Shown in pieces: positions 52,825 to 60,931 of a stretch of DNA of 64,000 nt. A model generated the notes under the pieces. That model ran no database searches. It saw nothing but the letters and a program-made list of their open reading frames with translations, and was not told the origin of the DNA. The DNA lies in the NCBI RefSeq assembly GCF_000219535.2, contig NZ_CP007806.1, positions 142,501 through 206,500 on the forward strand. Reading direction: 5' to 3'. The first letter of the stretch is position 1; each line of letters starts with the position of its first letter. Position numbers and translations under genes: made by a program. This DNA comes from Brevibacillus laterosporus LMG 15441. GTDB taxonomy: Bacteria; Bacillota; Bacilli; Brevibacillales; Brevibacillaceae.

Positions 52825-53223
52825 ATGGCTAAAAGAAAACAAGTTGCGACTCGTACACGTCGTCGCGATCGTAAAAATGTTGAAGTTGGCATAGCACATA
52901 TCCGTTCTACGTTCAACAACACTATCGTTACGATCACAGACCCTCATGGCAACGCAATCTCTTGGTCCAGTGCTGGTGCCCTCGGCTTCAGAGGTTCCCG
53001 TAAGAGCACTCCATTCGCAGCTCAAATGGCTGCTGAAACTGCAGCAAAAACTGCAATGGATCATGGAATGCGTTCTTTGGAAGTACTAGTTAAAGGTCCT
53101 GGTGCTGGTCGTGAGGCTGCTATCCGTTCATTGCAAGCTGCTGGTTTGGAAGTTAACATGATTAAAGATGTTACCCCAATCCCACACAACGGCTGCCGTC
53201 CACCAAAACGTCGCCGCGTGTAG
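52825..53223 (+). CDS. rpsK: 30S ribosomal protein S11
   Basis: A 132-aa platform protein at the mRNA exit and E site. [20 protein letters not shown] and [11 protein letters not shown] at the end match the family. ATG 52825 follows AAAGGAGGG. Unlike E. coli, rpsD does not follow; the next gene is rpoA, as in Bacillus. Confidence 0.98.
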   Translation: MAKRKQVATRTRRRDRKNVEVGIAHIRSTFNNTIVTITDPHGNAISWSSAGALGFRGSRKSTPFAAQMAAETAAKTAMDHGMRSLEVLVKGPGAGREAAIRSLQAAGLEVNMIKDVTPIPHNGCRPPKRRRV

Positions 53224-53314
53224 TCGGGTTTATAAAGCTCAGAACTTGTCCATAATAGAATGGTAGATTCTGCTTTTTTGGCTTGACATGCATGCAAACG
53301 GTAAACCGCCGAAA

Positions 53315-53354
53315 GAAATTCCTGAGTGGGTCCCTAGGCCCACCCTTGAATTTC
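53315..53354 (+). promoter_or_regulatory. Stem-loop just before the rpoA ribosome-binding site
   Basis: gaaattc (53315-53321) pairs with gaatttc (53348-53354), enclosing gtggg (53326-53330) pairing with cccac (53339-53343). It ends about 10 bases before GAAGGAGGG. It could control rpoA translation relative to rpsM-rpsK. I know no assigned ligand. Confidence 0.5.
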
Positions 53355-53381
53355 GACGTTTTGAAGGAGGGTTTGTTAAGA

Positions 53382-54326
53382 ATGATAGAAATAGAAAAAC
53401 CTAGAATTGAGGTTGTGGAGTTAGACGACGACAACTTGTACGGCAAATTCGTCGTTGAGCCCCTTGAGCGTGGTTACGGTACAACCCTTGGCAATTCACT
53501 CAGACGGATTTTACTGTCTTCTTTGCCAGGCGCGGCGGTTACTTCTGTTCAAATTGACGGAGTACTACACGAATTCTCGACTGTCGAGGGAGTAGTGGAG
53601 GACGTAACTGAAATCATCCTCAACATCAAGGGTCTTGCGCTTAAGATCCATTCTGATGAAGAAAAAATTCTTGAGATTGATGCTGAAGGCGAAGGCGTTG
53701 TGAAAGCAGGAGATATTCGTGCTGATAGTGATGTGGAGATTTTAAACCCTGATCTGCATATCGCAACGTTAGCAAATGGCGGTCGTCTGCATATTCGCAT
53801 GACAGCAGGGCGCGGTCGTGGGTATGTTCAAGCAGATGGCAATAAATCTGAGGATCAACCAATTGGTGTTATTCCAATTGACTCCATTTACACTCCAATC
53901 AAACGTGTTAACTATCAGGTTGAGAATACCCGCGTAGGGCAAATGACTAACTATGATAAATTAACATTGGAAGTTTGGACAAATGGAAGCATCCGCCCTG
54001 AGGAAGCTGTTAGCCTTGGAGCCAAAATCATGACGGAGCATCTTAACTTGTTTGTTGGTTTGACTGACGAAGCGAAAGATGCTGAAATCATGGTCGAAAA
54101 AGAAGAAGATAAGAAAGAAAAAGTCTTAGAGATGACTATCGAAGAGCTTGATCTTTCTGTTCGTTCTTACAACTGCTTGAAACGCGCTGGTATCAACACG
54201 GTTCAAGAGTTAACTCAGAAGTCTGAAGAAGATATGATGAAAGTTCGTAACTTGGGACGTAAATCTTTAGAAGAAGTTCAAGAAAAACTTCAAGAGCTTG
54301 GTCTAGGACTACGTAACGACGACTAA
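53382..54326 (+). CDS. rpoA: RNA polymerase alpha subunit
   Basis: A 314-aa subunit. The N-terminal dimer and assembly domain has [20 protein letters not shown] near 25-44. An acidic linker (about 228-245) leads to the C-terminal domain that binds UP elements and activators, with helix-hairpin-helix motif [22 protein letters not shown] 53382 follows GAAGGAGGG; longer in-frame starts fall inside the stem-loop region. Confidence 0.97.
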   Translation: MIEIEKPRIEVVELDDDNLYGKFVVEPLERGYGTTLGNSLRRILLSSLPGAAVTSVQIDGVLHEFSTVEGVVEDVTEIILNIKGLALKIHSDEEKILEIDAEGEGVVKAGDIRADSDVEILNPDLHIATLANGGRLHIRMTAGRGRGYVQADGNKSEDQPIGVIPIDSIYTPIKRVNYQVENTRVGQMTNYDKLTLEVWTNGSIRPEEAVSLGAKIMTEHLNLFVGLTDEAKDAEIMVEKEEDKKEKVLEMTIEELDLSVRSYNCLKRAGINTVQELTQKSEEDMMKVRNLGRKSLEEVQEKLQELGLGLRNDD

Positions 54327-54452
54327 GAGCTTTTAGCATAGTTATCTATACAGATGCTACTATCCACTCCTTGTCTTGGGAGAGGGTCAAATCTGGTGTG
54401 AAATGCTGATGCATATTAAGTCACAACATACCAGAAAGAAGGAGGTTAGAAC

Positions 54453-54815
54453 ATGGCATACCGTAAACTTGGACGTCGTTCTGCGGCTCGTAAAGCTCTG
54501 TTCCGCGATTTGGTAACAGATCTTATCATCAATGAGCGCATCGAAACGACTGAAATGAAAGCGAAAGAACTACGTTCTATCGCTGATAAAATGGTCACTC
54601 TTGCAAAACGCGGTGATCTTCATGCACGTCGTCAAGTAGCTGCTTTCGTTCGTAACGAAGTTGCTACTGAGGAAGGCAAAACAGCTGTTCAAAAACTTTT
54701 CGATGATATCGCACCACGTTTCGCTGAGCGTAATGGTGGATACACTCGTATCCTTAAAGTTGGTCCTCGCCGTGGCGATGCTGCACCAATGGCTTATATC
54801 GAATTAGTTGAATAG
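54453..54815 (+). CDS. rplQ: 50S ribosomal protein L17
   Basis: A 120-aa protein near the tunnel exit. [20 protein letters not shown] and [20 protein letters not shown] are the signature segments. ATG 54453 follows GAAGGAGG. It is the last gene of the S10-spc-alpha cluster. Confidence 0.97.
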   Translation: MAYRKLGRRSAARKALFRDLVTDLIINERIETTEMKAKELRSIADKMVTLAKRGDLHARRQVAAFVRNEVATEEGKTAVQKLFDDIAPRFAERNGGYTRILKVGPRRGDAAPMAYIELVE

Positions 54816-54831
54816 TAACTGGTTGCTAGAG

Positions 54832-54890
54832 AAAGGGTGAGGACAGGGTCTGGTTTTGCCGGGTTCTGATTCAACCCTTTTTTCTTTTAT
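54832..54890 (+). terminator. Terminator after rplQ
   Basis: aaagggtga (54832-54840) can pair with tcaaccctt (54871-54879) with one bulge, followed by TTTTTTCTTTT. The loop is long and only weakly paired inside. Position at the cluster end and the T run support termination. Confidence 0.65.
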
Positions 54891-54948
54891 CCAGATTTAG
54901 TTCCAAAAACATCTTGTAATTTTGCCTGTGACGAGGGATGTGAGGACT

Positions 54949-55803
54949 TTGAAAGAACAATCTAACATGATTCAGGCTAGTGGGCTTTCTTTTCAATATC
55001 ACTCGGAGCTAGCAGAAGCATCCCCCGTGGTAAAAGGTATAGACTTTTCTATTCAGGAAGGTTCTTTTGTTTCAATCATTGGACATAACGGCTCTGGCAA
55101 ATCGACGTTAGCAAAGCTTATGAACGCTTTGTTGGTACCGACTGCAGGGGTACTGACGGTCACAGGATTTTCTACTGACGATGAGGAACGATTATGGGAC
55201 ATCAGACAGCAGGTAGGTATGGTGTTTCAGAATCCAGATAATCAAATCGTTGGTACGATCGTCGAGGATGACGTAGCCTTTGGGCTTGAGAACCTTGGTA
55301 TTGAAGCAACTGAGATGCGTAAGCGTATTGACGAATCCTTAGAATCGGTTAAGATGACAGCCTACCTGAAAAGCCAGCCTCAACGGCTATCTGGTGGGCA
55401 GAAGCAGCGTGTTGCGATTGCTGGAATTCTGGCAATGCGCCCGTCCATTATTATTTTGGATGAAGCCACAGCTATGCTTGACCCACAAGGAAGGAAAGAA
55501 GTTATTCAATTGGTTCACCGGTTGAACCGAGAAGAAGGGCTCACAATCGTTAACATTACGCATTTTCCTGAAGAGACATTAGAGTCTGATCGCATTATTG
55601 TGATGGATCAGGGGAAGATTTATGCGGATGGTACTCCTGTTGAAGTGTATGCTGACGTAGAGGGTCTGAAGGCTATTGGTCTGGATGTTCCCTTTGCAGG
55701 AAGGCTTCGTCACACTTTAAGGCAACAAGGTATAAAACTTCAGACTGTACTGGATCAAGAGGAGTTGGTTGACGAATTATGCAAATATCTTTTGAAAATG
55801 TGA
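54949..55803 (+). CDS. ecfA1: ECF transporter ATPase EcfA1
   Basis: A 284-aa ABC ATPase of the energizing module shared by many vitamin-binding S components. Walker A is GHNGSGKST near 45-53, the signature LSGGQKQR near 145, and Walker B IIILDEATAMLDP. The Q-loop is VFQNPDNQIVG. The start is uncertain: TTG 54949 and ATG 54967 are in frame, neither with an ideal site. The 3' end overlaps ecfA2 by 25 bases, so the pair is coupled. Confidence 0.92.
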   Translation: MKEQSNMIQASGLSFQYHSELAEASPVVKGIDFSIQEGSFVSIIGHNGSGKSTLAKLMNALLVPTAGVLTVTGFSTDDEERLWDIRQQVGMVFQNPDNQIVGTIVEDDVAFGLENLGIEATEMRKRIDESLESVKMTAYLKSQPQRLSGGQKQRVAIAGILAMRPSIIILDEATAMLDPQGRKEVIQLVHRLNREEGLTIVNITHFPEETLESDRIIVMDQGKIYADGTPVEVYADVEGLKAIGLDVPFAGRLRHTLRQQGIKLQTVLDQEELVDELCKYLLKM

Positions 55804-56657
55804 CCTATTTGTATGGAAAAGGGACTCCGTTTGAAAAAGAGGCACTTTCGCACATCTCCTTTACTATCCCATCGGGTTCGTTTGTAGGTATTATTGGCCA
55901 AACCGGCTCCGGAAAATCAACTTTGATACAGCATCTGAACGGTTTAATTAAGCCGACAGAGGGTACTGTGCGGGTCGGCGAGATGGTTGTTACTCCGACA
56001 ACGAAAAAAACGCGTAATTTGCGCCGTCAGGTGGGGCTCGTGTTCCAATATCCGGAACATCAACTTTTTGAAGAAACTGTACTTAAAGATGTGATGTACG
56101 GTCCACTAAATTATGAATTACCCGAACAAATGGCTTATCAAAGGGCAAAAGAATCGCTTGAAATTGTGGGACTTTCTTTCGATGAGGTTAAAGATCGCTC
56201 TCCTTTCCATTTAAGTGGGGGACAGATGCGCCGGGTTGCAATTGCAGGGGTATTGGCCATGCAACCAAAAGTACTTGTTCTAGATGAACCGACCGCAGGA
56301 CTAGATCCTGCTGGAAGGAAAGCCATCTTAGAAGGAATTTATCAGATTCATCGAGAACAAAAGCTCACTACTTTACTGGTTACCCACAGTATGGAGGAAG
56401 CTGCTCGGTATGCTGATTATCTTCTGGTATTGGCTAAAGGAAGAATCGCGATGGAGGGTACACCTACAGACATTTTTAAAGAGCAAGCTGCTTTGCAAGA
56501 ATTAGCTTTAGATGTACCTGAAACAGTCTCTTTTCTTCATCGATTAAATGAAAAGCTTCCACACAATAAGCGATTGCCGCTCTCTTTATACAAAGAAGAG
56601 GATTTATCCTCCTATCTGCTTGATCTACTCAAGCAAGGTAAGGGGGATGTTCAATGA
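55779..56657 (+). CDS. ecfA2: ECF transporter ATPase EcfA2
   Basis: A 292-aa partner ATPase. Walker A is GQTGSGKST near 38-46, the Q-loop VFQYPEHQLFE, the signature LSGGQMRR near 143, and Walker B VLVLDEPTAGLDP. It pairs with EcfA1 to form the heterodimer that drives EcfT. It starts within ecfA1 and its stop overlaps ecfT by 4 bases (ATGA). Confidence 0.94.
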   Translation: MQISFENVTYLYGKGTPFEKEALSHISFTIPSGSFVGIIGQTGSGKSTLIQHLNGLIKPTEGTVRVGEMVVTPTTKKTRNLRRQVGLVFQYPEHQLFEETVLKDVMYGPLNYELPEQMAYQRAKESLEIVGLSFDEVKDRSPFHLSGGQMRRVAIAGVLAMQPKVLVLDEPTAGLDPAGRKAILEGIYQIHREQKLTTLLVTHSMEEAARYADYLLVLAKGRIAMEGTPTDIFKEQAALQELALDVPETVSFLHRLNEKLPHNKRLPLSLYKEEDLSSYLLDLLKQGKGDVQ

Positions 56658-57457
56658 GCATGCTACAAAATTTTGCTATCGGCCAATATATACCCGGAGA
56701 TTCCTTTGTACACCGCCTAGATCCGAGAAGTAAATTTCTATTTATTATTGTATTTGCTATGGTTGTTTTTATGGCGAACAAGGCGGAAATCTACGGATTC
56801 TTAGTAGCTATTCTCTTGCTATGCTTGTTTATGTCGAAACTATCGCTTTCCTATATTCTTCGTGGCTTAAAACCAGTCTGGTTCCTGCTATTGCTAACCG
56901 TCATTTTGCAACTCTTGCTTACGAAAGGTGGGCAGGTGTATGTAAGATGGGGGTGGTTCAGCATAGAAGAGGAGGGTGTGCGTCAGGCCTTGTTTGTGTC
57001 GATGCGATTAGGACTATTGGTTGTAATCAGTTCATTGCTGACTTTAACCACTTCACCTATTGATCTGACGGATGGGGTAGAACGAATGTTTGGCCCTTTA
57101 AAAAAATGGGGTCTTCCTGTTCATGAAATGGCGCTCATGCTTTCCATTGCGATTCGGTTTATCCCGACGCTATTGGAAGAGACAGACAAGATTATGAAAG
57201 CACAGATGGCTAGAGGTGCTAATTTTGATAGTGGAACACTGTTGAGCCGGGCGAAAGCCATGGTTGCTATTGTGATTCCGCTGTTTATTAGTGCATTTCG
57301 CCGAGCTGAGGATTTAGCATTAGCAATGGAGGCAAGAGGATATCGTGGGGATATTGGACGTACAAAATTACGTCAATTGCAATTTAGTTATCGAGACGGC
57401 ATCCTGTTGTTATTTATGCTGGTTCTTGTGGTAGTTGTAGGATGGTGGAGAACATGA
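56654..57457 (+). CDS. ecfT: ECF transporter transmembrane subunit EcfT
   Basis: A 267-aa membrane protein with five to six hydrophobic helices. The N-terminal GDSFVHRLDPRSKFLF is typical. The coupling helices carry the Ala-Arg-Gly motifs KAQMARGANF (near 181) and LAMEARGYRGD (near 225), which contact the ATPases. S components for particular vitamins are encoded elsewhere. It is translationally linked to ecfA2 and truA by ATGA overlaps. Confidence 0.95.
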   Translation: MSMLQNFAIGQYIPGDSFVHRLDPRSKFLFIIVFAMVVFMANKAEIYGFLVAILLLCLFMSKLSLSYILRGLKPVWFLLLLTVILQLLLTKGGQVYVRWGWFSIEEEGVRQALFVSMRLGLLVVISSLLTLTTSPIDLTDGVERMFGPLKKWGLPVHEMALMLSIAIRFIPTLLEETDKIMKAQMARGANFDSGTLLSRAKAMVAIVIPLFISAFRRAEDLALAMEARGYRGDIGRTKLRQLQFSYRDGILLLFMLVLVVVVGWWRT

Positions 57458-58194
57458 AACGATTAAAAGGTATTGTTGCCTATGATGGAACTGATTATAG
57501 TGGATTTCAAGTTCAGCCTGAACAAGTAACCATTCAAGGGGAGATTGAGGCAGCCATTATGCGCATTACTGGCGAGACGATTCAAATTCACGGGTCTGGT
57601 CGTACAGATGCAGGTGTTCATGCCAAGGGTCAAACCTTTCACTTTGATACCAAATCAACCATTCCCATAGAAAAATGGTGTTGGATTCTTAATAATCAGC
57701 TACCTAACTCAATTGTCATTCAAACAATAGAGGAGGTAGAGCCATCCTTTCATGCTCGATTTGACGTTAGAGAGAAGGAATACCGATATTGTATCAACAA
57801 TACTCAGGTGCCAGACATCTTTCGCCACCGCTATGCTTGGCATGTTCGCTATCCGCTAGATGTGGAAGCGATGAGACAAGCTGCCACCCATTTGATAGGA
57901 ACGCATGACTTTACTTCTTTTTGCTCTGCAAGGACGCATGTGGAGAATAAGGTGCGTACCATTTATGACGTGAAAATTGAACAAGAAGGAACACTTCTTT
58001 GGATTATTTGTCGCGGCAACGGGTTTTTATATAACATGGTAAGAATCATTGCGGGAACCTTGCTCAATGTTGGAGAAGGAAAGCTAAGTCCAGATCATAT
58101 TCCTCGTATTCTTGCAGGGTGCGATCGGGAATTGGCAGGACAGACAGCACCTCCCCATGGTCTTACAATGTGGGAAGTATTTTACAAGGAATAG
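57454..58194 (+). CDS. truA: tRNA pseudouridine(38-40) synthase TruA
   Basis: A 246-aa enzyme modifying positions 38-40 of the tRNA anticodon arm. The catalytic Asp lies in GSGRTDAGVHAKGQ near 49-62, and RGNGFLYNMVRIIAGTLL is the other conserved block. ATG 57454 is chosen because it forms an ATGA overlap with ecfT and gives the usual start MKRLKGIVAYDG; ATG 57442 is in frame but less well placed. Confidence 0.95.
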   Translation: MKRLKGIVAYDGTDYSGFQVQPEQVTIQGEIEAAIMRITGETIQIHGSGRTDAGVHAKGQTFHFDTKSTIPIEKWCWILNNQLPNSIVIQTIEEVEPSFHARFDVREKEYRYCINNTQVPDIFRHRYAWHVRYPLDVEAMRQAATHLIGTHDFTSFCSARTHVENKVRTIYDVKIEQEGTLLWIICRGNGFLYNMVRIIAGTLLNVGEGKLSPDHIPRILAGCDRELAGQTAPPHGLTMWEVFYKE

Positions 58195-58208
58195 CCCATT
58201 CGTTTTCC

Positions 58209-58238
58209 TTGACTCTCACATGATCTATATAGTATGAT
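58209..58238 (+). promoter_or_regulatory. Promoter of rplM-rpsI
   Basis: TTGACT (58209-58214) and TATGAT (58233-58238) are spaced 18. It lies just after truA and gives rplM-rpsI their own transcription start, about 145 bases before the gene. Confidence 0.75.
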
Positions 58239-58249
58239 AACTAATGGTA

Positions 58250-58384
58250 TTTTCATACCCGCTAGCCCCACTCTAGCCCCGGGATTGAAAATTGAGTTAG
58301 TACGAATTAGGATACACAAGGTAAAGTTGTTCACCGTTGCAGCTTTGGCCTTTAACATTGAACGGCAAGATATCTAGGAGGGAC
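58250..58384 (+). promoter_or_regulatory. Candidate L13 leader of rplM
   Basis: The 140-base leader contains pairing options such as ccgtt near 58335 with aacgg near 58363. Firmicutes have a known L13 leader family upstream of rplM-rpsI, and the position and length fit. I cannot confirm the consensus by eye. Confidence 0.45.
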
Positions 58385-58388
58385 AAAC

Positions 58389-58826
58389 ATGCGTACCACA
58401 TATATGGCGAAAACGCAAGAAGTTGAGCGTAAATGGTACATCGTTGACGCTGAAGGCCAAACTCTTGGTCGTCTTGCGAGCGAAGTAGCATCTATCCTAC
58501 GCGGTAAACTAAAGCCTGAATTTACACCACACGTTGACACTGGTGATTTCGTAATCGTTCTTAATGCTGACAAAATCAAGCTTACTGGTAAAAAACTTAC
58601 TGATAAAATGTACTATAGACACTCCATGCACCCAGGTGGTTTGAAAGCAACTCCTGCTGGTGAAATGTTGAACAAACGCCCAGATCGTTTGTTCGAATTG
58701 GCTGTTAAAGGTATGCTTCCTAAAAACAGCTTGGGACGTCAAATGTTCTCAAAACTTAAAGTATATGCAGGTACTGAGCATCCACATGCTGCTCAAAAAC
58801 CAGAAGCATGGCAAATTCGCGGCTAA
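58389..58826 (+). CDS. rplM: 50S ribosomal protein L13
   Basis: A 145-aa early assembly protein. [20 protein letters not shown] near the start and [20 protein letters not shown] near 98-117 are signatures. ATG 58389 follows TAGGAGGGA. A leader upstream may carry feedback control. Confidence 0.97.
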   Translation: MRTTYMAKTQEVERKWYIVDAEGQTLGRLASEVASILRGKLKPEFTPHVDTGDFVIVLNADKIKLTGKKLTDKMYYRHSMHPGGLKATPAGEMLNKRPDRLFELAVKGMLPKNSLGRQMFSKLKVYAGTEHPHAAQKPEAWQIRG

Positions 58827-58846
58827 TAAAAGGGAGGAAATGACTC

Positions 58847-59239
58847 GTGGCACAAGTTCAATACTACGGTACAGGTCGTCGTAAACACTCCGTAGCACGC
58901 GTTCGCTTGGTACCAGGCGAAGGTCGCATTCTGATCAACAAGCGTGATATGGATAATTATTTTGGTTTGGAAACTTTAAAGCTGATCGTAAAACAACCAC
59001 TAGTTCTTACTGAAACTCTAGGTCACTATGATGTTTTAGTAAACGTTGGTGGTGGAGGTACAACTGGTCAAGCAGGAGCTATCCGTCATGGTGTTGCTCG
59101 TGCATTGCTAAAAGCAGATCCAGAACTTCGCGGTGCTCTTAAACGCGCTGGATTCTTGACTCGTGACCCTCGTATGAAAGAACGTAAAAAATACGGTCTT
59201 AAAGCGGCTCGTCGCGCGCCTCAGTTCTCTAAACGTTAA
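58847..59239 (+). CDS. rpsI: 30S ribosomal protein S9
   Basis: A 130-aa protein whose C-terminal tail reaches P-site t[23 protein letters not shown] at the start, the signature [20 protein letters not shown], and the end APQFSKR are conserved. GTG 58847 follows AGGGAGG. A terminator follows. Confidence 0.98.
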   Translation: MAQVQYYGTGRRKHSVARVRLVPGEGRILINKRDMDNYFGLETLKLIVKQPLVLTETLGHYDVLVNVGGGGTTGQAGAIRHGVARALLKADPELRGALKRAGFLTRDPRMKERKKYGLKAARRAPQFSKR

Positions 59240-59261
59240 TTTTACTGTTATCATAAGGATC

Positions 59262-59303
59262 CAAGCCTCAAATCATTTATTGATTTGGGGCTTGTTTTCT
59301 TTT
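59262..59303 (+). terminator. Terminator after rpsI
   Basis: caagcctcaaatca (59262-59275) and tgatttggggcttg (59281-59294) pair over 14 bp with one G-U, followed by TTTTCTTTT. It closes the rplM-rpsI unit. Confidence 0.92.
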
Positions 59304-59375
59304 GATCAAGTAGTGTCATGTCTGGACCATAATTTGACCATACTCATGTTATTCCTCGAAGAAATTCTTTGTTCA

Positions 59376-59831
59376 TTAGCTACTTGGTGCTGTCATTCTC
59401 TTGTTAAGCTGCTCAAGCACAAGTGGCCACGCTTGTTCATGTTGGTCTCTGGACTCTTGATCTGGAAATCCGGCATGGGTAAGACGGAGCAGTGTAGCAT
59501 TGCTATGTGACTCAAGCTCAACCGTGACAACTGTTTCAGCTCCCTTTGTCCCTTTACCCCCAGTGACCCAGGTTAATTCAACCAGACAGTCCTGCTCAAG
59601 TCTGAGAAATCTTCCATAATGAGGATGACGTTCCTCTTCAAATTGCGTCTCAAAAAAGAAGGGAGTGTTGACCTCCCCTTTCATCCATACAGTTCCAGGA
59701 GCTGCAAACCAACGATCAAAGTGCTTCGTCCACGCATGAAATAAAACATCTGGTGATAAATCCATTAGACGCTCCACCTTCAGACTATACGGTCGTGTTG
59801 AAAGATCAGGTATGGCAATAGGCTTTGGCAT
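59376..59831 (-). CDS. SRPBCC (AHSA1-like) domain protein
   Basis: A 151-aa protein of the START/Bet v1 fold. The first part has [20 protein letters not shown] and FDRWFAAPG, typical of Aha1-like SRPBCC domains. Later [19 protein letters not shown] and [20 protein letters not shown] form the beta sheet, and a C-terminal helix follows. Ligand unknown. Start ATG 59831 has GGAAGGA about 10 bases upstream on the minus strand; a longer frame to 59930 lacks a site. It is the only gene here read against its neighbours until gerD. Confidence 0.78.
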   Translation of the reverse strand: MPKPIAIPDLSTRPYSLKVERLMDLSPDVLFHAWTKHFDRWFAAPGTVWMKGEVNTPFFFETQFEEERHPHYGRFLRLEQDCLVELTWVTGGKGTKGAETVVTVELESHSNATLLRLTHAGFPDQESRDQHEQAWPLVLEQLNKRMTAPSS

Positions 59832-59993
59832 TCGTAAGCATTCCTTCCAGTAAGTTAAGGTGCACATTTTATAAAAGGTTGATCTCTTTATCATCTCCAT
59901 ATCACGCCATGCTATGAACAGCCCCCACATTAGAGCCGTTACAGGTTGACATCAATCCGCATACTTTCCCGTCTGACTTTTATAGACAACCCC

Positions 59994-60023
59994 GTCATAA
60001 TTGTCCATGTTAATCCATATGAT
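59994..60023 (+). promoter_or_regulatory. Possible sigma-E-type sporulation promoter of cwlD
   Basis: GTCATAATT (59994-60002) and CATATGAT (60016-60023), spaced 13, resemble the sigma-E pattern of ATA in the -35 and CATAnnnT in the -10. No good sigma-A promoter is seen. cwlD is a sigma-E/G gene in B. subtilis. Confidence 0.4.
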
Positions 60024-60055
60024 GAAGAAGAGAATTGGACAAAGGGGCGGTCGAA

Positions 60056-60778
60056 GTGACTAAAAAAGTAGTAGGGTGGGTACTCGCCTGCTTTCTGCTG
60101 GTCATTATATTTACGTACAAGTTACCCGCACATTCTTCTTGGTCCACCTGGACATTGCCTTTGGCAGGGACAGTAATAGCAATTGATGCGGGTCATGGTG
60201 GCGTGGATGGTGGTGCAGTAAGTAAGGATGGAAAAGTGGTTGAAAAAGATGTGGCATTGCCTATCAGTCTATATTTACGTGATTTTTTGCAGGAGTCAGG
60301 AGCTTATGTAATCATGACGCGTGAAGATGATAGGGATTTGTCATCAGAGGGTGCTAGTAAGTTAAGAAAACGAAAGTCGGAGGATATTCGCAATCGAGTG
60401 AAATTTATTAACGACAATGCTCCTGATTTTTTAGTTAGCATTCACTTAAACAGCATTCCGCAGGAGAAGTGGAGAGGCGCCCAAACCTTTTACTTCCCTG
60501 GTTTTCAAGAAAGTAAGAAAATGGCCTTTCTCATTCAGGATGAAATTAAACGTGTATTAGAAAATACCGATAGAAGCCCCAAGCAGACGGATGATATTTT
60601 TTTAATTCGGGAAGTAAAGACACCATCAGTGCTTGTGGAAGTGGGTTTTTTATCCAATGTTGAAGAAGCAAGAAAATTGGAATCAGCAGATTATCAAAAA
60701 GCAATGGCAAACGCGATTTATCAGGGAATCTTGCGTCATTATGCGGGAGAAAAGAGCACAGCTACAAGCGCACCATAG
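60056..60778 (+). CDS. cwlD: CwlD, germination-type N-acetylmuramoyl-L-alanine amidase
   Basis: A 240-aa Amidase_3 enzyme with an N-terminal hydrophobic segment (about 6-25, KVVGWVLACFLLVIIF) acting as signal or anchor. IAIDAGHGGVDGGAVSKDGK near 46-65 has the first zinc His, then the zinc Glu and VSIHLNS. It removes peptides from muramic acid so that PdaA can form muramic lactam in spore cortex. Start GTG 60056 follows AAAGGGG. A terminator overlaps the stop. Confidence 0.93.
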   Translation: MTKKVVGWVLACFLLVIIFTYKLPAHSSWSTWTLPLAGTVIAIDAGHGGVDGGAVSKDGKVVEKDVALPISLYLRDFLQESGAYVIMTREDDRDLSSEGASKLRKRKSEDIRNRVKFINDNAPDFLVSIHLNSIPQEKWRGAQTFYFPGFQESKKMAFLIQDEIKRVLENTDRSPKQTDDIFLIREVKTPSVLVEVGFLSNVEEARKLESADYQKAMANAIYQGILRHYAGEKSTATSAP

Positions 60779-60797
60779 TTTGGGTGTGCTTGTTTAG
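60765..60797 (+). terminator. Terminator after cwlD
   Basis: caagcgcacc (60765-60774) and ggtgtgcttg (60783-60792) pair over 10 bp with one G-U, then TTTA. It overlaps the stop codon. Confidence 0.7.
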
Positions 60798-60816
60798 TCT
60801 GTAACTATGCTATAAT
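60790..60816 (+). promoter_or_regulatory. Promoter of salA
   Basis: A perfect TATAAT (60811-60816) with TGC just before it makes an extended -10. The -35, TTGTTT (60790-60795), is weak with spacing 15. The leader is about 110 bases. Confidence 0.65.
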
Positions 60817-60830
60817 GAGGGCAAAAATTA

Positions 60831-60905
60831 GGAAACAGCAAGGGAACACCATGTGATTTACTAAACTAGGCAACGGGTATATGCGTACCCCTAAGCCTGT
60901 TTCCC
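60831..60905 (+). promoter_or_regulatory. Candidate structured leader of salA
   Basis: ggaaacag (60831-60838) pairs with ctgtttcc (60897-60904). Inside, gggta (60875-60879) pairs with taccc (60886-60890), and aggc (60868-60871) pairs with gcct (60895-60898), which overlaps the outer strand by two bases. The binding site CGAGGTGG lies 14 bases after. No known riboswitch recognised. Confidence 0.45.
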
Positions 60906-60931
60906 AACTAGAAAATCGAGGTGGATTCAAC

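Noticed and set aside
53281..53310. TTGACA-like hexamer near 53283 before rpoA
   Set aside because: No -10 at 16-18 bases; the sequence there is GC-rich.
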